DNA of 64,000 nucleotides from Ptiloglossa arizonensis (Eukaryota > Arthropoda > Insecta > Hymenoptera > Colletidae): positions 29,597,043 to 29,661,042 of the forward strand of contig NC_135048.1 of NCBI RefSeq assembly GCF_051014685.1, given 5' to 3'. A program made the position numbers and the translations under genes. Shown here piece by piece: positions 10,992-20,818 of the stretch. The first letter of the stretch is position 1. Each line of letters opens with the position of its first letter. The notes under the pieces are model-generated. The model worked only from the letters and a program-made list of their open reading frames with translations. It was not told where the DNA came from and ran no database searches.

Positions 10992-12993
10992 ATGGTAAGT
11001 TTGTTACGCGTTGTCAACATAAAATCCACTTGCATCGGATGTACAATGTATTGTACAGTTTAATATTCGATTGAAATGTAAACTATAAGAACCAAAGTGA
11101 ATATTGACGCATATATGATTTCTTAAATACATCTTATTTTAATTGAGACAGAAAAGCGGTTAGGTTGTGCGAGTACGGTTCACTTTGTTGTATAGTATAT
11201 ATCAATGCATTGTGTGAATATTTGTTTACATAATTTGTTTATAGATACAAATGTTTGACGTGATACCCATTGCTATTGAATTAAAAAGAAACTACAGTAT
11301 AATTAGCGAAATAATATAAAAGACATAAATGGTAATATAACCTAACAATACAGTGCGGCAATACATAGTGAATTAATTAATATCATGACTTTGAATAATT
11401 TTTATGGAATATTTATACAGCTCGTTTAGTGTTAATAACGAAAATGTTGAATACATTTTCAGGCTCGAGGTCCGAAAAAGCATTTGAAGCGTCTTAATGC
11501 ACCCAAAGCATGGATGTTGGACAAATTGGGGGGCGTGTATGCCCCACGTCCATCTACAGGACCTCACAAACTCAGGGAATCTCTCCCTCTTGTTATTTTT
11601 CTTCGTAACAGATTGAAGTATGCCTTGACTAACTGTGAAGTAACAAAAATTGTCATGCAGCGTTTGATCAAAGTAGATGGCAAGGTCCGTACCGATCCTA
11701 ATTATCCTGCAGGTTTTATGGGTGAGTTTACAATATGTGTTATCATAGCTCTTCTAACTGTATCAGTATGTTTTGTATTTTTAAAAGATTTATAACAAAT
11801 ATGGCCACATCGTAGCTTCAGAACTTCAAAATAAGTACTGTGGTAAAACATTGGCCAATATTAAATAAAAACTCTTCACTTTGGTCACAGATTGAGTAGT
11901 GTATTCCTTCTGTATTACCCAGGAAGTGTACATCACTTCCAAATTTAATTAAATAAGTATTTGTAAAATATATGCGATATTAAAAATATAATTAATTATT
12001 TAAGTTTAATTTCTTGTTTTAGATGTTATTACTATTAAAAAAACTGGGGAATTTTTCCGTTTGATTTATGATGTCAAGGGACGCTTTACCACCCACAGAA
12101 TTACTGCAGAAGAAGCTAAAGTATTTATCATTACCATGAAAATAAAGTTTAAATAAAAGAAATACTTTTGGTTCAGTTGAGAAGTTATGTTTCTTGTTAC
12201 AGTACAAATTGTGTAAGGTGAAACGTGTTCAGACAGGGCCTAAAGGTATTCCATTCTTGGTAACACACGACGGTAGGACTATTCGTTATCCAGATCCTCT
12301 AATCAAGGTTAACGATACCATTCATTTGGACATAGCAACTAGTCAGATTTTGGATTCTATTCGATTTGATTCAGGTATAATAATTTTATTTCTGTGTACA
12401 GTATATTTGTTCATAGAAAAGGCATGGTACATTAATCTTTATTTTATAGGTAATCTCTGCATGATTACTGGTGGAAGAAATTTAGGACGTGTTGGCACAG
12501 TCGTTAGTCGCGAGCGTCATCCTGGATCTTTTGACATTTGTCACATTAAAGACTCGCAAGGACATACTTTTGCTACAAGGTATATTTGATTTAGAATTGT
12601 TTATTTATATAACAATTTACAGTTTATTTAAAATTTTGCATAAAAGATTTAATTAATTTTCATAGTGGCCATAATCGAAGCTATGATAATGCATAATAAA
12701 TATTGTAGTCAAAAGTTGGCCAAAATGAAATTCCTTCATATTGGTCACTGATTGCCTTCGCATAGGCTTTTCAGTATTACCCATCTAGGAGACAAAAACG
12801 CTTTAAATTTTATGGTTTTCTATATTTCTCGACCGCATCAAATATTATAATAAATCTTTTGTTTAGGTTGAACAATGTATTTATCATTGGCAAGGGTACG
12901 AAGCCGTACATTAGCTTGCCAAGGGACAAAGGTGTTAAGCTTTCGATTGCCGAAGAGCGCGACAAGAGGTTAGCAGCGAAGGGAGTGAATTAA
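10992..12993 (+). CDS. RpS4: Small-subunit ribosomal protein eS4
   Basis: Component of the cytosolic 40S ribosomal subunit. Six coding exons: 10992-10994 (ATG only), 11463-11721, 12023-12120, 12203-12374, 12450-12579 and 12867-12993. The product begins [20 protein letters not shown] and continues with [35 protein letters not shown], an S4-type domain, and a KOW-like stretch [14 protein letters not shown]. It ends in [16 protein letters not shown]. Length is about 262 residues, as expected. An exon holding only the start codon after a TOP leader is common for ribosomal protein genes. Introns 2 and 5 each contain a related H/ACA snoRNA, so the gene is a snoRNA host. Confidence 0.98.
11798..11935 (+). 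ncRNA. H/ACA box snoRNA in RpS4 intron 2
   Basis: Two-hairpin layout. The 5' hairpin is closed by TGGCCA (11802-11807) and TTGGCCA (11850-11856). A hinge (AAATAA, fitting ANANNA, about 11862-11867) follows. The 3' hairpin has the lower stem CTTC/GAAG, then GGT/ACC, then ACAGA/TCTGT. An ACA box at 11930-11932 sits three bases after the closing stem. A related RNA in intron 5 keeps the same architecture with compensated stem changes. The target uridine in rRNA or snRNA is not determined here. Confidence 0.8.
12662..12797 (+). ncRNA. H/ACA box snoRNA in RpS4 intron 5
   Basis: Sister of the RNA in intron 2. The 5' hairpin is closed by TGGCCA (12666-12671) and TTGGCCA (about 12717-12722). The hinge is AAATGA. 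The 3' hairpin has the lower stem TCCT/AGGA, then GGT/ACC, ACTGA/TCAGT and GCC/GGC around the loop TTCGCATA. An ACA box is at 12792-12794. The motif GGTCAC-GATTG ... CAGT/CTGTATTACCC is shared by both copies, so they probably arose by duplication within the host gene. Confidence 0.8.
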
Positions 12994-13016
12994 TGTACAT
13001 TTTCAAGAAAACATTC

Positions 13017-13022
13017 AATAAA
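13017..13022 (+). terminator. Poly(A) signal of RpS4
   Basis: AATAAA 24 bases after the stop codon; a second one (GAATAAAAG) follows near 13,040. A short 3' UTR is typical of ribosomal protein genes. The remaining sequence up to 13,411 shows no gene and probably contains the 3' UTR of convergent TTLL2. Confidence 0.7.
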
Positions 13023-13411
13023 CCGAGAACTTCTTGGTGAATAAAAGACGTGTCTTCATCACCATCCCAAACATCAGTTATCTTCATACAGGACCCATAT
13101 CCTGAACACATTAAAAAGACAGACCGCGAATACTTCTGTCAACGGAGTGTTTAGCGTAATTACATTTAGAATACGATTTTAATATCTATCTCGCTATTAA
13201 AAAACATTATTAACAGTTTGGCTGTTGAAACTGCATTATGAACATAGCAGCGGTAGAAAATCAAAGTTTAATGTAATTCGTGTAAATATCACGACTCGTT
13301 CAAATTACGTTAGTAAAAATGATCAAATTGTCGAAGCGTATCGTGCCGAATGTTGCATTAAAGACGAAGAAAAAGTAGAACGCTCGTAAGATACGGTACT
13401 CTACGAATGAA

Positions 13412-16400
13412 TTACTTTCCTGGCAGCCAAATTTCGGTATTTAATTCCAACGCTTTTCGCAGCATAGCGTTACATTGTTCGTCTCTGTATTTTTCATTTT
13501 TCTTGTACACTCCTTTGGCAGCTTTCAGATACCTGCGAACAAAGGTCGACGAGTTGAACAATTGCCGTATCCGGTCGTTGATTAAACACATTAATTCGGG
13601 GACCGCTACTTCTGTATACAAAGAACCGTGCTTCTGATCTCCTTCTCCACCACTCGTGAAGATTTGGACATCGACGATGGCACGTACTCCGTTCCGTGGT
13701 CATCGTTCGTTCGAGTCAGCGGATAGATACGGACCCATCCACCCTCCTTCACGCAAGGCGTGCTCCAGTCTTTGCCATTGTCCCATACCGATGTTTTATC
13801 ATGATTCTCCGGATTGGTACCCCGGAAACCTCGAGGGATATACTTGTCCACTAACAAAGGATTGTAACGGGACCACGAATTCGAACAATCGTGGAGAGTT
13901 GATTGTCTGAGCTGATGATCGAAATAATATCATTAAATGTATATGCACCATCGGTGATGGAACGTTGTTACCGATGTTCTATCTGTCGATACGTACAGCA
14001 GGTTGAAGTTCCGTGCAGAGATTTAGAAAACCATCGGTCTCGCGACCGGTTTTCGATTTCTTCTTCACGGTTCGACCCCTGCAGAACTTGGAAGACACTT
14101 CGACCCCGTCGTCGATGGGGCTCGACCATATAGTGAAAAGGGAGAGTCCAGTGTTGCATACCGGAAGACCTAGTAAATCGAACAAATCGTGCAGAAGGGG
14201 TTTCTTCACTTCCGAATCGATCTCGCAGTCGTTACTCAAAGCCGGGCTGAGATTGACCTGTTGGAATGCCGATTTCCACACGTTAGGGTCACGTGTCTCT
14301 CTCTACTTTCGTGCGAGATCAGACTATCTGTTAACCTCGAGCAGCCACGGTTTCAGATTCCTATCGATCAAAACGTCGAACCCGAAGAATTCGAAGCAAT
14401 TGGACGATCTTGGTATACCTGCGGCTTGGCTCAGTATCGTCAGACTCACTAAACAGGCGATCCTTTGCCAGAGGAACCAGTCGAAGTAACCAGCCTGCTC
14501 GAAGTACCTTCTCAATTGTTTGAATGTCCATTTGCAACCTACAAATGTTTTACTTTTATCGTCCCATACTCAATCCACGACGGTTTAACATTACGTTCGT
14601 TTTTTCAGGTTTAACGAGCAACCAACGAATACGTAGTACGCATTGCTGGTTATCGTAGAAAATTCATCCAGAAATTCATAGCCAAACAAACACAGTTATC
14701 ACGGAATAATATTCTTATTTCAAACTCACATAACCGAAAGTTCACGTTACCCGTGATTTCCGTTAGTACTTCTAAGGTAACAGGACCATTCACGTTCCTA
14801 AATATCCATTCTTAGTTGGAACCTTTTTACGGTGCAAAATAATTTGTTTCATTTTTACAATGTCAACAGCATTTACTTTGCATTTATTTTTCCTAATCCA
14901 GGGAAGAAGAAACCAAGAGAGTAAACATTGTACATAGTATAGGTTTTAATTTAGCACCGAACTAACATTTGACTAAAACATTATTACACACAGTAAGTGT
15001 TCTTAATTACCCGTTAAAGAATCTAACCACGATTTTGTTCTCTCTTTTTTTTTTTAATTTCTTTGTATCAAGTTCTCTTTTACGTTATTTCTTATTTTTA
15101 TTCATACAGGACAGCTAAGTTTGGTGTACGTTCGATACTCGGACTTCTCAAGCTATGTTTGTTTAGGAATAAATTTTTGGAACAATGATCTCGTACCAGA
15201 ACCGACGCGCTCCTTCTTCTCCGAGTATCCCGGACCCAATTTGTTCAATGAAAAGTTGGTCAGATGCCGGAAGGGGTCATTCAAGTGTTCCAAGGAGAAC
15301 TTCTCCGTGGCGAAACGCGTCAAGCCTTCCTTGTACAAGTATATCGCTAATGGACGATACGAGGGCACGCACACGTACAGTCTCAAATCGAACTTGTAAC
15401 CGCCGATCAGAAGTGGGCTCTCGATGTACCTTTGCACGATTGTCGAGTTGTCGTACGTGAGGTCGCTCAGTTTCTGAAAAAGAGACAACGGACCCACTTC
15501 GATTTGCCCAACGTCGAAATGGCTGCACGATGCTCACGCGAAACAGGAAGATCCCTCTTCCTTGGCTCTGACCGACCGGCTTGCAGATCCAAACCCGATC
15601 CTCCTCGCAACGGCTGCATTCCTCCGCCAATTTCGTGTACTCGAATGGCAAGTTGTATCCTGCGGGACTAACGCGATGCATTCCAGTTTTGATAACGATC
15701 AAACACCTACTCCGTCGATCAACTGACACGTTCTAAACCGTACCTGAAGTCGTAGATCGAGCCGTGCATCTTCTTCATGCACCTCAAGTGCCGGATAAGA
15801 TTGTCCTTTCTGCAGATTGAGCTCCCTTTTGGAATTCTATTGACAAACTGCGATGATAAACAACTCAGAGGGTTACATTGTTAATTTGACGAGCGACGTA
15901 CAGAGTGTTTCAGGATTTTCTGTGCCAAACTATACCTCTACGAATAGAGAGAAGTAACGAAAGATATATCATAGATATATGTTTTATCAAAAAGTTACAG
16001 CGAGAATATTGTTGCAATTGGAAATTAACGCTAACCGTACCGGTATTTTATGTATACATATTCTTACCGTGATCGTTTGATCCGTTATGAAATCAAGATT
16101 ATATTTTTCTGAAAGGGATGCAGGTGATATCGAACAGTATACGAATTTACATTTAAAGTAAAACGAACGAAGGGATTAACGATTAGTAGAGAATTTTAAA
16201 TCGAATTTTCAAACGGTCATTCGATACGGTACGATTAGTGTTAAAGAAGCGATTTATGTTTGTGTAACGCGTATTTCCATTCGTAGAGTATATCCAATGG
16301 AAAATCCTCGAACACACCGTAGAATAGATTTTAAAGTTTGGAATACATTTTTAGGCGAATAGAAGGAACCGGATGTATTATTACCTGCCAGGGCAACGGC

Positions 16401-16507
16401 CTGTAATGAGGCGAAGGGAAACCGCCGGACCGCCACCATAAATTCCATCGATCTTTGAATACATTATTGTCGCCGGTGTATTCCCTCCAGCCGCGTTCCG
16501 TGCAAAC
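13412..16507 (-). CDS. TTLL2: Tubulin polyglutamylase-type ligase TTLL2 (N-terminus not found, frame break near the 3' end)
   Basis: ATP-grasp enzyme of the tubulin tyrosine ligase-like family, expected to add glutamate chains to tubulin tails in axonemes. Minus-strand exons: 16507-16385, 15847-15744, 15667-15538, 15473-15197, 14538-14336, 14257-13997, then 13911 onward. Signatures: VCTERGWREYTGD, WNLWWRSGGF, IPKGSSICRKDNL, VWICKPVGQSQGRGI (nucleotide-binding lysine), IVQRYIESPLLIGGYKFDLR, YKEGLTRFATEKF, HLTNFSLNK, and CFEFFGFDVLIDRNLKPWLLEVN (metal-binding Glu/Asn) with LSPALSNDC. The latter favour TTLL2 over TTLL6/13. The last exon reads in one frame to about 13,697. There a second frame (RAIVDVQIFTSGGEG ... 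AVPELMCLINDRIRQLF) takes over to a stop at 13412, while the first frame ends at 13606. An exon upstream of 16507 must exist but was not found. Confidence 0.85.
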
Positions 16508-17864
16508 CTGTGAAAAATACGCGACGCTCGTCTACTTCCGTTTACGAGTTCCCCCCGATCGAGGAGTAACGTCCCTTTTTTTTATTCGAGGTAAAAAAGA
16601 TCATCCTTCGAGGATGTAGTTTGATCTGGTGCAAGCGTGGACTTTCTTTGCGAATTAGTTTTAAAAAAAGTATCCGATCGAATGACTTCGAATTTTGCAC
16701 ACACATCGGTGCGTACTTTGAGTACTTGTGTAAATTTTTTCCAGCATCAACGATCGTTCGTTACACATATTTCGTTCTATTAAAAAACGCAACTATAGGT
16801 CTTCTTCTTACCGCGCGATCGTGGCTATCGTTTCGACCAGGATTTGCAAAAAAAAAAGTAAACAATATTGTAGAATTTTTTTCCAAAGAAAAGGTTGCAT
16901 ATTTGGTAACAATTTACGCTTGCTTTTAGCTACAGAAGTTTACAACTATAATCTTGGTTCACAAGATGGAGTTGCGTGTACTTTATACGTGTGCAAATTT
17001 TTGAAGTCGATCCGTTCGAATTGCATCTTGAATGCGAAAAATATCGTTCGGTGACAATGATACAATACTTCGATTCGAAGTCTCGTAACTTCTCCGATAT
17101 TTCGAATTTTCAATACACCGTACGTCGGTACCGATGCTCCGTGTCCGGTACTGTAAGAAAATAGAGAGAAAAAAAAGATAGAAAGAAAGAAAGAAAGAAA
17201 ATATCGATTTTTCCAAAGGTCTGGATCAGACCTACCGCCCCTTAACGCGTGACTTTCTGGCCAACGGAAAGCGCCGATTAAATCCCGGAATATTACGCAT
17301 TCCAGGGTTCGTAAAGTTTCGAGCGTGCACGCGAAAATAGCGGAGAACGCCCTTGATTTATTTGTCGTGTTATTAGAGCATTAGGAATGGCTGCCGGCTG
17401 ATATATCAAAAGAGAGCCAAGGCCTCTAATTACAATTAAATTCGACTGTACAAGCCCCTTGCGCCGTTACGGTAGCCTACTTTTATTATTCGGCTGTACA
17501 ATGGAGAGGATTTTCTTACAACTTCGTAATCGATCCGCGGCGAAAGGACGTCGACACCATTTACACTCCCCCCCGGTTACCACAATCTAGATCGTTTCGT
17601 CTCCGCTATTCATAGTACGGGAAGAGGGGAATGAATTTCAACTTTCGCGTCGATTCGTACGCGATGGTACTTCGAATTCCGTTTCTTCTTTAACGATCCG
17701 GGCATCGAGGCGGGGATTCAACAATGACGACAGAGAATTCCTATCCTGCTCTAATTATAAACGATCGGGAGCTTCGTCGTCACGGTAGCCTGGTCCCCTT
17801 ACCCAGAATGGTTAGCGAAATCATTTTTGCGCAACTGATCGAGCCAAGCGTCTCGCGTTCCATC

Positions 17865-17911
17865 GAGAGAGAGAGAGAGAGAGGTAGATAGATAGATAGA
17901 TAGATAGATAG
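17865..17911. repeat. Compound microsatellite (GA)n(GATA)n
   Basis: A run of GA dinucleotides followed by about seven GATA units, then GAGAGA. Uninterrupted, so likely length-polymorphic. Confidence 0.95.
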
Positions 17912-19197
17912 AGAGAACTCCTACCACGAGAAGGAAACTCGTTTACGGAGAACGAGTGGTACCGGTGGCGGCTCCTACGGAAACGTAACAGGTTAAATTC
18001 TTCCCGCGCGACCACGATGTACCCGCAATTACACGCACGGTCTCGGATCGCGATCTCGGCAACGGAGTACCCCACTTGGGTCGATACACTGGCAAGATTC
18101 CCATCGGTTTCCGAAGCGTGCAGCCCAATTGTTTTCTCTCGCGAACGATCCGGTCGCGATCCGGCCGATTCGTTCGAAAAGGACGATAGCGAAGATACAA
18201 AAATTCCCGTCGTGACGAAATATCGCATGGATAGGTTAAGTTATCGACCGGTCAAGTACAAGAACATGGAACGTCTGTTTTACGATTTCCAGGGGGGGTT
18301 AAACGACGTTGGTCTTTAATACCTGGAGCGTCATCTTGAGGTCCATCTATACACTTTAACGACAAACTTTTACTTCATTTTGGAATGTTATTCTATTCTC
18401 AAAGTATGAGTAACTTTTACCTGTATTTTTTTGTGTGTAAAGTATCTATTTTTTGTTAAATAGTACCCTGTGTTTTCTCTCGAGATCTTTGCACAGCGTA
18501 GAGAAATTTTTTTAATCTTTCTATGAGAAATTTGGAATTATACATAACGGAGATATTTAAGTGGAAATTTGTAAACGAGGGTACGACCACTCGGGTAGGG
18601 TTTGTATCTCTACACCTAGAAATGTTTATACCTATTTTCTTTGCTGTTTTTGAATACTTGGGAAACGAAGTAAGAAAATGTTGTATTTTTTAGACGTATC
18701 GCCACGAGAAAATTCGACGAAACCGGTCGTTAACCGAGCGGAGAGAAACGATTGCGTAACGGAAACGCGGTGTTGGCGAAGCTATCAGAGAACTCCTCTT
18801 ATCGGAGAGGTCGGGAGCGGAACTTCGTGGAGGTCGGGAAGAGGCGAAAGCAGCCCTGTTATCCGCGACGATTCTATTCTTTGCCCTTTTTATTATTGCA
18901 TGTCGCGCTTACTTAACAAGCTCCGTCGGGTGGTTCTAAAAATGGTGCACGCAAAAGCGCGTCGCGTCCCGTTCGACCACGGCAGGTATGCACGTGCATA
19001 CGTACACCCGTACGTACCTTGAAAAGTATTCAGTTCAAGGTCACGGCTAAGTTTGTAACCGTGCCGAACAAATTCCGTGCGACATAATAGCGCGACGTGG
19101 ACGTATCCGACGTTTATGCACGCGCGCGTCGTCCATTGTGCTTTTAGACGGATCGCACGCGCCTAAACTCCGCTCTACGTGGATGTCGTTGGAACTA

Positions 19198-19900
19198 CTT
19201 GGCAGAAGCACGCCAGAGGATGCTTTGGATGTTAGCTCGAAAGATGGAACGACGTCTTCGTTTAAAAGAGTTTTTAGGGACACCTGGAACCTTTGCAGGG
19301 ATGCCTTATTTTCTTTTTTTAATTTTTTGACCTAATTGGAACGATTTATAATTTGTACCGTTAGAAGTAGTCCGGAGAAGTATACTAGAGGATTCTTTGG
19401 ATGTTAGTGTATGTTAGTTTGAAAGATGAAACGATGTCTTCGTCGAAGAGAGTTTTTAGGGACAGTTGGAATTTTCTTTTTCTTTCTATTTTTTAAGTTT
19501 TGACCCAGTCAGAACGATTTATAATTTGTACCGTTAGAAGTAGTCCAGAGAAGTATACTAGAGGATGCTTTGGATGTTAGTGAACGTTAATTCGAAAGAT
19601 GGAATATCTTCCTTTAAAAGTTTTTAGAGACACCTGGAATCTTTACAGGGATGCCTTATTTTCTTTTTCCAATTTTTTCATCTAGTTGAAACGATTTATA
19701 ATTTATATCGTTAGAAGTAGTCCAGAGGAGTATACTAGATGATGCTTTGGATGTTAGTGCACGTTAATTCGAAAAATAAAACGACGTCTTAGTTGAGAAT
19801 TTTTAGGGGCCGTTGAAACGTTTGCAGGATCGCCTTATTAATTTGTTTTTTTCTTTTTCAATTTTTCATGTATTCGAAAGGATTCATAACCTGTACGAGA
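19198..19900. repeat. Tandem repeat, about 175 bp unit, roughly four copies
   Basis: The phrase ACGATTTATAATTTGTACCG recurs at 19341, 19514 and (varied) 19691, with a worn copy near 19881. Each copy also has AGAGGATGCTTTGGATGTTAG and TTTTTAGGGACACCTGGAA variants. Spacing is 173-177 bases. Noncoding. Confidence 0.88.
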
Positions 19901-20284
19901 AGATGAGGTCCTGCGCCATTGTCGTTAAGTTTGAACACAAAGGGCCCGTCCAAGTACTTTACTGCCATACCGGAACATCGTACTTCGGCGAGGCGCGGGA
20001 AGACGATTCGGCTAGCAGATCACGACTCGTCGAGCAAACATCAACGAAGTCTTTTTTCGGTGTAAATCTCGTCTGGAAAATGAAAACTGAATCGTCAACG
20101 ACATTGCATTCTATCTCTATTGGTATTATACGGAAGACAATGAGAGACACAACGGAAGATCTTGAGATGCGATTCGAATAGAACATGCAATATTAATACA
20201 TGCGATTGAACGGTGTACATTAAATCGGACGCATGATTCGTCGTTACAAGCACGCGTTTAACAGCCTCGACTATCATATTTTGG

Positions 20285-20605
20285 TCCTCCTCGGTGGCAA
20301 TAAATAGTTACGTCTAATGGGAAATGATACAATATTTTATAATTAGAAAGCGCGTGCTAATTTCGTTAACATAGCTTCCGAACAATCTACATGCGTTCAC
20401 TTCTGTAGCAGTAAATAAGAATAATGAATAAGGAACGATTTAATATTTTGTAAAGAGTGTTTGTAAAAATTAGTAAGAACTGGAAGCACGTGTGTCAACT
20501 TTTTCAACGTGACTCTCGATCATATTATATTGATTCACTACGGTGGCAGTAAATAGAAATGCCTAATAAGGAATGATACGATATTTTATAAATAGCATTT
20601 ACTAC
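20285..20605. repeat. Diverged direct repeat, three copies
   Basis: The blocks GGTGGCAATAAATAG, GTAGCAGTAAATAAG and GGTGGCAGTAAATAG are each followed within about 20 bases by TAATRRGRAAYGATWYAATATTTT-type sequence (near 20295, 20405 and 20545). Spacing is about 110-140 bases, and the copies are quite worn. Confidence 0.6.
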
Positions 20606-20785
20606 ACAGACGGGTATGGATCGAAGTGTATGCCAATTTTGTTAATGAAATTCTAAAAGAAGCTCCAGACAAATATTCAAAGCACGATAAGTGCTCTTAG
20701 GCAATTTGCAAGGGTTGCGTTGCGTGGAATTCAATAATACACAGGAAATTTTCCAACTGCTCAGGTGGAACAGTAAGCCAAACAG

Positions 20786-20818
20786 GTTGATCTTGAAATC
20801 TTGGATTTCAAGATCAAC
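20786..20818. repeat. Perfect 15 bp inverted repeat with a 3-base loop
   Basis: GTTGATCTTGAAATC (20786-20800), TTG, then GATTTCAAGATCAAC (20804-20818), a perfect reverse complement. It could form a DNA cruciform or an RNA hairpin. No T-run follows, and the loop is too short for a microRNA precursor. Confidence 0.9.

Noticed and set aside
18017..18319. 100-codon plus-strand frame
   Set aside because: No homology recognised, and a 135-codon frame overlaps it on the other strand; likely chance.
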